Notes under the pieces: model-generated | Database searches by the model: none | Told to the model about the DNA's origin: nothing | The model's input: only the letters and a program-made list of their open reading frames with translations | Assembly (NCBI RefSeq): GCF_000019725.1 | Contig: NC_010505.1 | Span: 2,471,001 to 2,535,000, forward strand | Direction: 5' to 3' | Source of the DNA: Methylobacterium radiotolerans JCM 2831 | GTDB taxonomy: Bacteria; Pseudomonadota; Alphaproteobacteria; Rhizobiales; Beijerinckiaceae | DNA length: 64,000 bases | In this document: positions 1 to 9,088 of the stretch, one piece after another | How the letters are laid out: every line of letters begins with the position of its first letter | Numbering within the stretch: the stretch's first letter is position 1 | Made by a program: the position numbers and the translations under genes

Positions 1-945
1 AAGATCGAGGCCGCCGGCGGCACGGCCGATGTCGGCAAGGACCCGATCACCGGCATGAAGGCGGTCAAGAACGCCGCCGAGATCGCGGGCGCCCGCGCCG
101 CCCATGTCCGGGACGGGGCGAGCGTCGTGCGCTTCCTCGCCTGGCTCGACGGGGCGGCCGCGGCCGGCGGCCTCACCGAGATCGCCGCCGTCGAGGCCCT
201 GGAGGATTTCCGGGCCGCGGGCGGCGACCTGCGCGAGGTCTCCTTCCCCACCATCTCGGGATCCGGACCGAACGGCGCGATCGTCCACTACCGGGTGAGC
301 CGCGCCACCGACCGGACGGTCCGGCCGGGCGAACTGTTCCTGATCGATTCCGGGGCGCAGTACCCGGACGGGACCACCGACATCACCCGCACGGTCGCGG
401 TGGGCGCGCCGAGCCCCGAGATGCGCGACCGCTTCACGCGCGTGCTGAAGGGGCACGTCGCCATCGCGCGGGCGGTGTTCCCGGTCGGCACGACCGGCGC
501 CCAGATCGACGCCTTCGCGCGGGCGCCGCTCTGGCAGGCCGGTCTCGACTTCGACCACGGCACCGGTCACGGCGTCGGCGCCTTCCTGTCGGTGCACGAG
601 GGGCCGCAGCGGATCGCCAAGACCGGCACGGTGGCGCTGGAGCCCGGCATGATCCTGTCGAACGAGCCGGGCTACTACGCCCGCGGCGCCTACGGCATCC
701 GGATCGAGAACCTCGTCCTGGTCGAGTCCCGCGCGATCGCGGGCGGCGAGCGCCCGATGCTCGGCTTCGAGACGCTGACGCTCGCCCCCTACGACCGCCG
801 GCTGATCCGGCCGGACCTGCTCGAACCCGGGGAGCGGGCCTGGATCGACGCCTACCATGCCCGGGTGCGCGAGACCCTGGCGCCCGGGCTCGACACCGCC
901 GCGCGCGACTGGCTGGAGCGGGCGACGGCGCCGCTGGAGGGGTGA
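1..945 (+). CDS. pepP: Xaa-Pro aminopeptidase (M24B family), 5' end cut by window edge
   Basis: The frame is open from base 1, so the N-terminal part lies outside the window; about 314 residues are visible. They form the pita-bread catalytic domain of M24 peptidases. DSGAQYPDGTTDITRT supplies two metal-binding aspartates, HGTGHGVG a metal-binding histidine, and EPGYY and the later RIENLV stretch the two glutamates. Family members cleave the N-terminal residue ahead of proline using two metal ions in the cytoplasm. All expected metal ligands are present, so the enzyme should be active. It ends 131 bp before the next gene on the same strand. The aminopeptidase P assignment rests on the alphaproteobacterial-type C-terminal extension; another M24B peptidase is the alternative. 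Confidence 0.88.
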   Translation, partial: KIEAAGGTADVGKDPITGMKAVKNAAEIAGARAAHVRDGASVVRFLAWLDGAAAAGGLTEIAAVEALEDFRAAGGDLREVSFPTISGSGPNGAIVHYRVSRATDRTVRPGELFLIDSGAQYPDGTTDITRTVAVGAPSPEMRDRFTRVLKGHVAIARAVFPVGTTGAQIDAFARAPLWQAGLDFDHGTGHGVGAFLSVHEGPQRIAKTGTVALEPGMILSNEPGYYARGAYGIRIENLVLVESRAIAGGERPMLGFETLTLAPYDRRLIRPDLLEPGERAWIDAYHARVRETLAPGLDTAARDWLERATAPLEG

Positions 946-1076
946 GCCGGCCGCACGGGACCCCGCACGGGACCCCGGACGCGGTCCATGGTAAGACCCG
1001 GCGCCACGGAAACGCCCGCGCCGGGCGAGAGACGCCGCGCGTGAAACCGCGACCGCCCCGCGCGCGAAGGGACAGC

Positions 1077-3251
1077 ATGATCCGCCGCCTCGCCATCCTG
1101 ATCCTGGCCCTCGCCGCGAGCCTCTCGGCCGCCGCGGCGCAGGGGTTTCCGCAGGGCTTCCGCACGCCCGCGGACCTCGTGCGCGCGAGCCTCGTGGCCG
1201 AGCCCGCCGCGGTCGCCGGCGCGCAGCCCTTCACGCTGGCCGTGCGGATGCAGATCAAGCCCGGCTGGCACGTCTACTGGCGCAATCCGGGCGATTCCGG
1301 CCTGCCCCCGGAGGTGACCTGGACCCTGCCGGCCGGCTTCAACGCCGGCGCGATCCGGTGGCCGGCGCCGGAGCGCATCCCGATCGCGACCCTCATGAAT
1401 TACGGCTACGAGGGCGAGGTCACGCTCCTCGTGCCGGTGACGCCGCCGCCGAGCCTCGACCCGGCGGACCCGGTGCGGATCCAGGCGAAACTGACCTATC
1501 TCGTCTGCGAGACCGAGTGCGTGCCCGGCTCGGCCGACCTCGCCCTGACCCTGCCCGTGGGCAAGGCCGAGCCGGACCCGGCCAGCGCCGCGCTGTTCGC
1601 GCGCGCGCGCGCCGCGCTGCCCGTGCCGGCGCTCTGGCCCCTGCGCCTGTCGAGCCAGGGCGACACCCTGCGCCTCGATTTCGCCGCGACCGGTCTCAAG
1701 CCCGAGGCGCTCCGCAACGCCGCGTACTTCCCCTACGCCGAGACCGCGATCGACAACGCCGCCGCCCAGGTGATGACCGTCGACGAGACCGGCCTGCACC
1801 TGACCCTCGCGCGGAGCAGCCCGACCGATCCGGTGCCCACCGCGCTGCCCGGCGTCCTGACGGTCGACGAGGTCGACGCCGCCGGGACCCGCCGGCTCGC
1901 CTTCGCGTACGGCGACGAGCCGGTGCTCCCGGCCGCCGCGGCGCCGGCCCCGACCGCGCCGAACCCGGCCTCGACCGCGCCGGCAACCTCCGACTTCGAC
2001 GCGCTGACCCTCGCGACCGCCGCGGCCTTCGCCTTCCTCGGCGGCCTGATCCTCAACCTGATGCCCTGCGTCTTCCCGGTCCTGTCGATCAAGGTCCTGA
2101 GCCTCGTGCGGCACGCGGGCGAGGGGCCGGCCCGGCTGCGGCTCCACGGCCTCGCCTACACGGCCGGCGTCCTGGCGAGCTTCCTGGCGCTCGCCGCCGC
2201 GCTGATCGGCCTGAAGAGCGGCGGGGCCGCGATCGGCTGGGGGTTCCAGCTGCAATCGCCCGCCGTGGTCGCGGGGCTCGCCTACCTGCTGTTCGCGATG
2301 GGCCTGAGCCTCTCCGGCGCGGTCCATGTCGGCGGGCGGCTCGCCGGCCTCGGCGACGGCCTCACCCGGCGCGCCGGCCTGAGCGGCTCGTTCTTCACGG
2401 GCGTGCTCGCCACCCTGGTGGCGACGCCCTGCACGGCGCCGTTCATGGGCTCGGCGGTGGGCTTCGCGCTGACCCAGAGCGCCGGCGTGGCGCTCGCCGT
2501 CTTCGCCAGCCTCGGCCTCGGCCTCGCCCTGCCCTTCCTGCTCCTGACCCTCTGGCCGCCGGCCCTGCGGGCACTGCCGCGGCCGGGCGCCTGGATGGAG
2601 ACCCTCAAGCAGGTGCTGGCCTTCCCGGTCTACGCCACCGTCGCGTGGCTGATCTGGGTGCTGGCGCAGCAGGTCGACCCGCGCGGGCAGCTGGCGGCGC
2701 TGATCGGCCTCGTGCTCGTGGGCTTCGCCGCCTGGGCCTGGGAGCACGGCCGCGCCGCCGCGCCGCGGACGGGTCGGATCGCGCAGGCCGCCGCGGCGCT
2801 GGCGCTGATCGCGGTCGCCTCCCTCGCCGTCACCCTGCCCCGGAGCAGCGCCGCGCCGGCGGCGCAGGCCGCCGCCGACGGGGTCGAGCCGTTCACGCAG
2901 GCGCGCCTCGACGCCCTTCTCGACGCGCACCGCCCCGTCTTCGTCGACATGACCGCCGCCTGGTGCATCACCTGCGCGGTCAACGAGGCGACCTCGCTCA
3001 ACACCAGGGCGGTGCGGTCCGCGATGGCCGAGCGCGGCGTGACTTACATGAAGGGCGACTGGACCAACCAGAACCCCGAGATCACCCGCCTGCTGGAGAA
3101 GCACGGGCGCAGCGGCGTCCCGCTCTACCTGCTCTACACCGGGACGGGGGAGCCCCAGGTGCTCCCGCAGATCCTGACCGAGGGGACGGTCCTGGCGGCG
3201 CTGGAGGCGGTGCCGGCCGCCGCGGGACGGAGCGCGGCGCTGGCGCGCTGA
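1077..3251 (+). CDS. dsbD: Protein-disulfide reductase, DsbD/ScsB type
   Basis: The 724-residue protein carries electrons from cytoplasmic thioredoxin across the inner membrane to periplasmic partners. The start at ATG 1077 is chosen because a signal peptide (MIRRLAILILALAASLSAAA) follows at once; the frame is open further upstream but has no signal features there. The periplasmic alpha domain carries a CX3C pair (C144, C148), as in ScsB-like proteins. The membrane domain has the paired cysteines in MPCVFPV (C331) and TPCTAPF (C452). The C-terminal thioredoxin-like domain has WCITC (C630, C633). All three redox pairs are intact. At over 700 residues it is longer than E. coli DsbD, which fits the ScsB subgroup. 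A perfect hairpin lies just downstream. Confidence 0.9.
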   Translation: MIRRLAILILALAASLSAAAAQGFPQGFRTPADLVRASLVAEPAAVAGAQPFTLAVRMQIKPGWHVYWRNPGDSGLPPEVTWTLPAGFNAGAIRWPAPERIPIATLMNYGYEGEVTLLVPVTPPPSLDPADPVRIQAKLTYLVCETECVPGSADLALTLPVGKAEPDPASAALFARARAALPVPALWPLRLSSQGDTLRLDFAATGLKPEALRNAAYFPYAETAIDNAAAQVMTVDETGLHLTLARSSPTDPVPTALPGVLTVDEVDAAGTRRLAFAYGDEPVLPAAAAPAPTAPNPASTAPATSDFDALTLATAAAFAFLGGLILNLMPCVFPVLSIKVLSLVRHAGEGPARLRLHGLAYTAGVLASFLALAAALIGLKSGGAAIGWGFQLQSPAVVAGLAYLLFAMGLSLSGAVHVGGRLAGLGDGLTRRAGLSGSFFTGVLATLVATPCTAPFMGSAVGFALTQSAGVALAVFASLGLGLALPFLLLTLWPPALRALPRPGAWMETLKQVLAFPVYATVAWLIWVLAQQVDPRGQLAALIGLVLVGFAAWAWEHGRAAAPRTGRIAQAAAALALIAVASLAVTLPRSSAAPAAQAAADGVEPFTQARLDALLDAHRPVFVDMTAAWCITCAVNEATSLNTRAVRSAMAERGVTYMKGDWTNQNPEITRLLEKHGRSGVPLYLLYTGTGEPQVLPQILTEGTVLAALEAVPAAAGRSAALAR

Positions 3252-3290
3252 ACCCGTCCGCGGTCTCGGGCGCCTGAGCAGAGACGGCGC

Positions 3291-3314
3291 GCCGGAGCGA
3301 TCTGTCGCTCCGGC
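3291..3314. terminator. Hairpin between convergent dsbD and phoB
   Basis: Arms GCCGGAGCGA and TCGCTCCGGC form a perfect 10-bp stem around a TCTG loop. It sits in the 79-bp gap between two genes that face each other, so it could end transcription from both sides. There is no clear U-run. Confidence 0.6.
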
Positions 3315-3330
3315 AGTCCATGGGGCCTCC

Positions 3331-4032
3331 TCAGGCCTCGAGCGAGAAGGTCTCGTCGAAGGCGTAGCCCGAGCCGCGGACCGTGCGGATCGGGTCGGCC
3401 TGGCGCGGGCCGTTCAGCGCCTTGCGCAGCCGCCCGACATGCACGTCCACCGTGCGCTCGTCGATGTAGACGTCGTGGCCCCAGACCCCGTCGAGGAGCT
3501 GCTCGCGGGAGAAGACCCGGCCCGGCGCCAGCATCAGGAATTCCAGCAGCCGGAACTCTGTCGGGCCCAGATGCAGCTCCTCGCCGCCGCGACGGACGCG
3601 GTGGCCGGTGCGGTCGAGCTCCAAATCGCCCGCCGCCAGCCGGTCCGAGACGTGGGCGGGCTTGGCCCGGCGCAGCAGCGCGCGGATCCGGGCGAGCAGT
3701 TCCGGCACCGAGAACGGCTTGACGATGTAGTCGTCGGCGCCCGTGCCGAGACCGCGGACGCGGTCGCCCTCCTCGCCCCGGGCGGTGAGCATGATCACCG
3801 GCAGGCGCTCGGTCTCCCGGCGCGCCCGGATCCGGCGGCACAGCTCGATCCCGGAGAGGCCGGGCAGCATCCAGTCGAGCAGGACGAGGTCCGGGATCCG
3901 CTCCGCCAGGAGCAGCTCGGCGTCGTCGCCGCGCGCCGCCGAATCCACCAGGAAGCCCTCGGCCTCCAGGTTGTAGCGCAGCAGCGTGGTCAGCGCCTCC
4001 TCGTCCTCGACGATCAGGACTTGCATGCTCAC
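3331..4032 (-). CDS. phoB: Phosphate regulon response regulator PhoB
   Basis: A 233-residue OmpR-family response regulator. The receiver domain has the acidic pocket (VEDEE, residues 8-12), the phospho-acceptor D53 in LVLLDWMLPG and the conserved lysine in VKPF. The C-terminal winged-helix DNA-binding domain includes LEFLMLAPGRVFSREQLL and ends in the GYAF signature. Phosphorylated PhoB activates phosphate-starvation genes through Pho boxes, and a good array lies upstream of pstS at the head of this operon. The start is GTG at 4032, or ATG at 4026 two codons later. It is the last gene of pstSCAB-phoU-phoB, with a hairpin in the 115-bp gap after phoU. The partner kinase PhoR is not in the window. 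Confidence 0.95.
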   Translation of the reverse strand: MSMQVLIVEDEEALTTLLRYNLEAEGFLVDSAARGDDAELLLAERIPDLVLLDWMLPGLSGIELCRRIRARRETERLPVIMLTARGEEGDRVRGLGTGADDYIVKPFSVPELLARIRALLRRAKPAHVSDRLAAGDLELDRTGHRVRRGGEELHLGPTEFRLLEFLMLAPGRVFSREQLLDGVWGHDVYIDERTVDVHVGRLRKALNGPRQADPIRTVRGSGYAFDETFSLEA

Positions 4033-4110
4033 GTTCGACGACTCGTTCTACCGGCGGTCCCGCGGATGGTGCAGGAGGCGCCGCCCGGCCTCAACCTGCA
4101 CGGTTACTGG

Positions 4111-4139
4111 CCCCGGCCATGCCCGCAGGAAGGCCGGGG
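4111..4139 (-). terminator. Hairpin between phoU and phoB
   Basis: CCCCGGCC and GGCCGGGG pair perfectly around a 13-base loop, starting 8 bases after the phoU stop. There is no U-run, so it may be a partial terminator or an mRNA-stabilising stem inside the operon. Confidence 0.4.
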
Positions 4140-4147
4140 TCGGGGGC

Positions 4148-4867
4148 TCACGGCGCCTGGAGTCCGTCCACCGTCGCGTAGTTCGACGCGTCGTTCTTCG
4201 GCCGGTCGCCCGCCAGGGTCTCGCCCGTGGCGAGGTAGTGGATCGTCTCGGCGATGTTGGTGGTGTGGTCGCCGATGCGCTCGACGTTCTTGGCGCAGAA
4301 CAGCAGGTGCGTGCAGAACGAGATGTTGCGCGGGTCCTCCATCATGTAGGTCAGGAGCTCGCGGAACAGGGAATTGTACAGGGCGTCGATCTCACCGTCG
4401 CGCTCCCAGACGTCGTGGGCCGCCTGGACGTCGCGGCTCGCGTAGGCGTCGAGCACGTCCTTGAGCTGGCCCTCGGCGAGGTCGCTCATGTGGCGCACGC
4501 CGAGCACGATCTTCTGGGCCGGAGCCTGGTCGGAGATCGCCACCACGCGCTTGGCGACGTTCTTGGCGAGGTCGCCGATCCGCTCGAGATCGCCGGAGAC
4601 GCGGATCGCCGAGATGGTCTCGCGCAGGTCGATCGCCAGCGGCTGGCGCCGGGCGATCAGCAGCACGGCGCGCTCCTCGATGTCCCGCTGCAGCGCGTCG
4701 AGGCGCTTGTCGGCGAGGATCACCGCCTGGGCGAGCGTGTCGTCCCGGCGCACGAGGGCGTCGGTCGCCTCCGCGGTCATCTTCTCGGCGACGCCGCCCA
4801 TCTCCGAGATCGAGCGACGCAGGTTCTCCAGGTCGGTGTCGTAGGAGGTGACGATATGGCCGGGCAT
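4148..4867 (-). CDS. phoU: Phosphate transport regulator PhoU
   Basis: The 239-residue length and sequence match PhoU throughout. These are all-helical proteins built from two similar three-helix bundles with metal-binding acidic clusters; the visible repeats are around DLENLRRSISEMGGVAEKM and the second-half segment RISGD-like SGDLERIGDLAKNVAKRV. PhoU couples the state of the Pst transporter to PhoR/PhoB signalling and keeps the Pho regulon off when phosphate is plentiful. It acts in the cytoplasm at the membrane. ATG 4867 is the start. It follows pstB by 108 bp and precedes phoB, as expected for the operon. Confidence 0.95.
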   Translation of the reverse strand: MPGHIVTSYDTDLENLRRSISEMGGVAEKMTAEATDALVRRDDTLAQAVILADKRLDALQRDIEERAVLLIARRQPLAIDLRETISAIRVSGDLERIGDLAKNVAKRVVAISDQAPAQKIVLGVRHMSDLAEGQLKDVLDAYASRDVQAAHDVWERDGEIDALYNSLFRELLTYMMEDPRNISFCTHLLFCAKNVERIGDHTTNIAETIHYLATGETLAGDRPKNDASNYATVDGLQAP

Positions 4868-4975
4868 GGCGGATCCTTCGATGGGGTCCCGGGGACGGCC
4901 CTCCGGGAGGTTTGCGGATCCGCCGACGCGCCGGAGACGCGAGCGGCGGTCCCGGGACCGGAGCGGCCCGGCAGA

Positions 4976-5791
4976 CTAGCCGAAGCGGCCGGTGATGTAG
5001 TCCTGCGTGCGGCGCTCCGTCGGATTCATGAACATCCGGTTGGTCGGACCGAACTCGACGAGCTGCCCCAGATACATGAAGGCGGTGAACTGCGAGATGC
5101 GCGCCGCCTGCTGCATGTTGTGGGTGACGATCACGATGGTGAACTCGTCGCGCAGCTGCTCGATCAGCTCCTCGATGCGGCCGGTGGAGATCGGGTCGAG
5201 GGCCGAGGTCGGCTCGTCGAACAGGATCACCTCCGGACGCTGCGCCACCGTCCGGGCGATGCACAGGCGCTGCTGCTGGCCGCCCGACAGGCCGGTCCCC
5301 GGCTGCCGGAGCTTGTCCTTCACCTCGTCCCAGAGGGCGGCCTTGCGCAGCGATTCCTCGATCCGGCCGTCAAGCTCGGATTTCGGCAGCTTCTCGTAGA
5401 GGCGCAGGCCGAAGGCCACATTGTCGTAGATCGACATCGGGAACGGCGTCGGCTTCTGGAACACCATGCCGATGCGCGAGCGCAGCTCGTTCAGGTCGAC
5501 GGAGGGGCTGAGGATGTTCTCGCCGTCGAGCAGGATCTCGCCCTCCGCGCGCTGCTCCGGGTAGAGGCTGTAGATCCGGTTGAAGCAGCGCAGCAGGGTG
5601 GACTTGCCGCAGCCGGAGGGGCCGATCAGCGCCGTCACCTGCCGGTCGTGGAAGTTGAGGTTGACGTCCTTCAGCCCGTGGAAGCTGCCGTAGTAGAAGT
5701 TCAGGTCCTTGACGGCGATCCGCACGGGGCCGCCCTCTTCGGCGCGGTTGCGGTTCAGCTCGACCGTCGGGATCGCGGAGGCGGCGTTCAT
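4976..5791 (-). CDS. pstB: Phosphate ABC transporter ATP-binding protein PstB
   Basis: A 271-residue ABC ATPase that powers high-affinity phosphate import. Walker A is GPSGCGKST (residues 57-65), the ABC signature is LSGGQQQRL, and Walker B is [13 protein letters not shown], followed by the switch histidine in [12 protein letters not shown]. The C-terminal [19 protein letters not shown] is typical of PstB. The gene starts 22 bp after the pstA stop, so the two are probably translated from one message. Nothing is missing. Confidence 0.97.
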   Translation of the reverse strand: MNAASAIPTVELNRNRAEEGGPVRIAVKDLNFYYGSFHGLKDVNLNFHDRQVTALIGPSGCGKSTLLRCFNRIYSLYPEQRAEGEILLDGENILSPSVDLNELRSRIGMVFQKPTPFPMSIYDNVAFGLRLYEKLPKSELDGRIEESLRKAALWDEVKDKLRQPGTGLSGGQQQRLCIARTVAQRPEVILFDEPTSALDPISTGRIEELIEQLRDEFTIVIVTHNMQQAARISQFTAFMYLGQLVEFGPTNRMFMNPTERRTQDYITGRFG

Positions 5792-5813
5792 CGTCGTGTC
5801 CTCGAAAGGGGGC

Positions 5814-6704
5814 TCAGCGCGAGGCCTGCGGCTTGATCACGAGGCGCGCGATGATCGACAGCGCCAGGATGGTCGCGGTGATCAGGAGCGCGCCCGCCCA
5901 GGCGAGGCCCTGCCAGTTCGGGTAGGGCGAGAGGGCGAACTGGTAGATCATCACCGGCAGGTTCGCGACGCCGCCCATCAGGTTGGCCGAGAACCAGGAA
6001 TTGTTGTTGAGCGCGGTGAACAGCAGCGGCGCGGTCTCGCCGGCGATGCGGGCGAGCGCCAGGATGATGCCGGTGACGATGCCGGCCGAGGCCGCCCGCC
6101 AGGTCACGCTCATGATCACCGTCGAGGGCGGCGCGCCGAGCGCCGCGCCGGCCTCCCGCAGGGTTCCGGGGACGAGGCGCAGCATGTCCTCGGTGGTGCG
6201 CACGATCACCGGCACGGCGATGATCGCCAGGGCCACGCCGCCGGCCCAGCCCGAGTAGGTGCCCATCGGCCGCACCATCAGCGTGTAGACGAACAGGCCG
6301 ATCAGGATCGACGGCGCCGAGAGCAGGACGTCGTTGAGGAAGCGGATCAGGGCCGCCAGCTTCGAGCCGCGCCCGTACTCGGCGAGGAAGGTCCCGGCCA
6401 TGACGCCGACCGGTGTGGCGATCAGGATGCCGATCCCGGTCAGCACGAGGCTGCCCAGGATCGCGTTGGCGATGCCGCCGCCCTCGGAGCCCGGGCCCGG
6501 GGTCGGGTTGGTGAACAGGGTGGGCGTGAAGCCGCGCACGCCCTGGACGATCAGCATCACCAGGATCGAGCCGAGGACCAGGGCGCCCACCACCGTCGCG
6601 GCGGTGCAGGCGACGCGCAGGGCCCGGTCGGCGACGCGGCGTCCCTGGCGGACGCGGCCGGGGCGGCGCTGGGCGGCCGGGGCGATCGTGCTGGAGGAAA
6701 CCAT
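5814..6704 (-). CDS. pstA: Phosphate ABC transporter permease PstA
   Basis: A 296-residue inner-membrane permease with about six hydrophobic segments. It carries the permease loop that docks on PstB ([20 protein letters not shown], then [20 protein letters not shown]). It pairs with PstC to form the phosphate channel. The first 25 or so residues are basic and cytoplasmic, as in other alphaproteobacterial PstA. It starts 12 bp after the pstC stop. Confidence 0.96.
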   Translation of the reverse strand: MVSSSTIAPAAQRRPGRVRQGRRVADRALRVACTAATVVGALVLGSILVMLIVQGVRGFTPTLFTNPTPGPGSEGGGIANAILGSLVLTGIGILIATPVGVMAGTFLAEYGRGSKLAALIRFLNDVLLSAPSILIGLFVYTLMVRPMGTYSGWAGGVALAIIAVPVIVRTTEDMLRLVPGTLREAGAALGAPPSTVIMSVTWRAASAGIVTGIILALARIAGETAPLLFTALNNNSWFSANLMGGVANLPVMIYQFALSPYPNWQGLAWAGALLITATILALSIIARLVIKPQASR

Positions 6705-6716
6705 CGCGCGTGCTCC

Positions 6717-7694
6717 TCAGGCGGCCTTGACGCGGCGCGTCAGCAGCCGGGCGATGATGAGCACCACGAAGGTGATCACGAACAGGATGCAGCCCAGGGC
6801 CATCAGCGCGTTCAGCTGGAGGCCGTCCGCCTCGTTGAACTCGTTGGCGATGCGCGACGCGATGGTCGAGCTCGGGTCGAAGATCGAGGCCGAGAGCCGG
6901 TTGGCGTTGCCGACCACGAAGGTCACCGCCATCGTCTCGCCGAGCGCCCGGCCGAGGCCGAGCATGATCGCGCCGATGATCGAGACCGCCGCCTGCGGCA
7001 CCAGCACGTGGCGCACGACCTCCCAGGTGGTGCAGCCGATGCCGTAGGCGCTCTCGCGCAGCACGGTCGGGATCTGGTCGAGCATGTCCCGGGCGATCGA
7101 GGCGATGAACGGCACGATCATGATCGCCAGGATGATCCCGGCGGTGAACACGCCGACGCCCGACGGTACCCGGGCGTAGAACAGCGTGCCGACGATCGGC
7201 ATGCCCTCCACGAGGTTCGAGACCGGGATCTGGACGTAGCGCGCGAAGAGCGGCGCGAACACGAACAGGCCCCACATGCCGTAGATGATGCTCGGCACGG
7301 CGGCGAGCAGCTCGATCGTCATGGCGACCGGCTTGCGGGCCCAGCCCGGGCAGAGCTGGGTGAGGTAGACCGCGATGCCCAGCGAGACCGGCACGCCGAT
7401 CAGCAGGGCCAGGAAGGCGGAGGCGACGGTCCCGATCACCGCGACCAGGGCGCCGTACTGCTCGGTCCCGACGTTCCAGGCGCTGGAGGTCAGGAAGCCG
7501 AAGCCGAACTCGCGGAAGGCGGGCCAGCCGCCGTACAGGATCGAGCCGAGGATGCCGGCGAGCACGAGCAGCACCAGCAGGGCCGCGCCGTACGAGCAGG
7601 TCCGGAACAGCGTGTCGAGGCTCCGGCTCGGCGCCTTCCGCGCGGTCGCGGTACGGGTTCGGCCGAGGGCGATCGATTCGGTCAAAGCGGGCAT
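6717..7694 (-). CDS. pstC: Phosphate ABC transporter permease PstC
   Basis: A 325-residue membrane permease. The chosen start is ATG 7694 (MPALTESIALGRTRT), preceded by a purine-rich stretch; the frame is open for 23 more codons upstream, but those run into the pstS-pstC hairpin and look non-coding. Family features are the segment from TIELLAAVPSIIYGMWGLF, the EAA-like loop RESAYGIGCTTWEVVRHVL and MLGLGRALGETMAVTFVVG. Together with PstA it forms the phosphate translocation path in the inner membrane. It lies second in the operon, 85 bp after pstS. Confidence 0.95.
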   Translation of the reverse strand: MPALTESIALGRTRTATARKAPSRSLDTLFRTCSYGAALLVLLVLAGILGSILYGGWPAFREFGFGFLTSSAWNVGTEQYGALVAVIGTVASAFLALLIGVPVSLGIAVYLTQLCPGWARKPVAMTIELLAAVPSIIYGMWGLFVFAPLFARYVQIPVSNLVEGMPIVGTLFYARVPSGVGVFTAGIILAIMIVPFIASIARDMLDQIPTVLRESAYGIGCTTWEVVRHVLVPQAAVSIIGAIMLGLGRALGETMAVTFVVGNANRLSASIFDPSSTIASRIANEFNEADGLQLNALMALGCILFVITFVVLIIARLLTRRVKAA

Positions 7695-7747
7695 CCGCGG
7701 TTCTCTGCGAAGGGGGGCGTGGTAGCGCGCTGCGTTCCCGGAAGCGA

Positions 7748-7771
7748 GGGAGGAGGTTCTCACCTCCTCCC
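7748..7771 (-). terminator. pstS-pstC intergenic hairpin
   Basis: GGGAGGAGGT and ACCTCCTCCC form a perfect 10-bp stem with a TCTC loop, beginning 8 bases after the pstS stop. No U-run follows. Such stems after a binding-protein gene commonly limit read-through or protect the upstream message, giving more PstS than permease; applying that here is inference. Confidence 0.6.
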
Positions 7772-7779
7772 GGCCACGC

Positions 7780-8820
7780 TCACATGTTGAGGACAGGCTT
7801 GCCGTCCTTGCCCTTCACGTCCTTCCACTCCTGGTGGATCAGTTCGACGACGTTGTCCGGCAGCGGGACGTAGTCGAGGTCGGTGGCGAGCTTGTCGCCG
7901 TTCTTGTAGGCCCAGTCGAAGAACTTCAGCACGGCGGCGGACTTGGCCGGATCGGCGGCGTCCTTGTGGACCAGGATGAAGGTCGCCGCCGTGATCGGCC
8001 ACGCCTCCTCACCCGGCTGGTTGGTCAGCGAGATGCCGAAGCCCGGGGCGGCCTTCCAGTCGGCGCTGGCGGCCGCGGCCTGGAACGCCTTGTCGTCGGG
8101 CTGCGGGTACTTGCCGGCCTTGTTCTGCAGCAGGGCGTAGGAGAGCTTGTTCTGCTTGGCGTAGGCCGACTCGACGTAGCCGATCGCGTTCGGCACCTGC
8201 TTCACGGTGGCGGTGACGCCCTCGTTGCCCTTGCCGCCCTGACCCACCGGCCAGGAGATCGTCGTGGCCGCGCCGTACTCCTTCTTCCAGGGCTCGGAGA
8301 CCTGGGACAGGTAGGTGGTGAAGATGTTGGTCGTGCCCGACGCGTCGGAGCGGTAGACCGGGGTGATGTTGGCGTCGGGGAGCTTCAGCCCGTCATTGAG
8401 CTTGGCGATCCGCGGATCGCTCCACTTCGCGATCTTGCCGGCGTAGATGTCGGCCAGCACGTCGCCGGTGAGCTTGAGCTTGCCCGGCTCGATCCCCGGG
8501 ATGTTCACGACCGGCACGACGCCGCCCATCACGGTCGGGAACTGGACGAGGCCGTCCTTGGACAGCTGCTCGGCCTTCAGGGGCGCGTCCGTGGCGCCGA
8601 AATCGACCGTCTTGGCCTGGATCTGCTTGATGCCGCCGCCGGAGCCGATCGACTGGTAGTTGAGGCCCGAGCCGGTCTCCTTGCGATAGGCCTCGGCCCA
8701 CTTGGAGTAGACCGGGAAGGGGAACGTGGCGCCGGCGCCGGTGATATCGGCGGCGAGCGCCGCGGACGCCAGCTGAACCGTCGCGAGGCCGACGGCGAGC
8801 GCGTAAGCGAAGGGTCTCAA
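7780..8820 (-). CDS. pstS: Periplasmic phosphate-binding protein PstS
   Basis: A 346-residue secreted binding protein that captures phosphate in the periplasm for PstCAB. The signal peptide MRPFAYALAVGLATVQLASA precedes the mature start ADITGAGATFPFPVYSKW. Phosphate-contacting motifs are GAGATFP, SIGSGGG, DFGATDAPL and RSDASGTTNIFT. The start codon is TTG at 8820, supported by a GGAG sequence 7-8 bases upstream and by the signal peptide beginning there. The Pho box array lies about 135-180 bp upstream, so this should be the most phosphate-responsive gene of the operon. Confidence 0.96.
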   Translation of the reverse strand: MRPFAYALAVGLATVQLASAALAADITGAGATFPFPVYSKWAEAYRKETGSGLNYQSIGSGGGIKQIQAKTVDFGATDAPLKAEQLSKDGLVQFPTVMGGVVPVVNIPGIEPGKLKLTGDVLADIYAGKIAKWSDPRIAKLNDGLKLPDANITPVYRSDASGTTNIFTTYLSQVSEPWKKEYGAATTISWPVGQGGKGNEGVTATVKQVPNAIGYVESAYAKQNKLSYALLQNKAGKYPQPDDKAFQAAAASADWKAAPGFGISLTNQPGEEAWPITAATFILVHKDAADPAKSAAVLKFFDWAYKNGDKLATDLDYVPLPDNVVELIHQEWKDVKGKDGKPVLNM

Positions 8821-8955
8821 AGGAATCTCCGTTGCCGTCGGGCAAGAGCCTGCGCTGCCCCGCCGGCAAGCCCATGCCCGCGGCAGAGCCCTGCGGCCGA
8901 TCTTCCGAAGAGACCCAGCGCCGGCCGCCCGATGGCCGGGCGGTTACGACAAGTA

Positions 8956-8998
8956 GATGACACCCGGATGACACGCGGGATGACACGCGGGGTGACAC
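8956..8998 (-). promoter_or_regulatory. Pho box: four tandem PhoB half sites
   Basis: In the pstS direction the motif GTGTCAY occurs four times, at 8998, 8986, 8974 and 8963 reading downward, with spacings of 12, 12 and 11 bp. PhoB binds direct repeats of CTGTCAT on an 11-bp period, so this reads as two full Pho boxes in tandem. The downstream TAAC at about 8942-8945 could be part of the -10 element. The pstS start lies about 135 bp away. Confidence 0.85.
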
Positions 8999-9088
8999 GG
9001 CGCTCCGCCCGGGCGCGGCACGGTTCCGGGCTCTCGCGCGTTCCTCTCTGCCAGGAGCGGCAGCCGGCAGCAGAAGGACGCGCGGATC

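Noticed and set aside
852..3104. A 750-codon open frame antisense to dsbD
   Set aside because: Low-complexity composition and no motifs; it is a high-GC shadow of dsbD.
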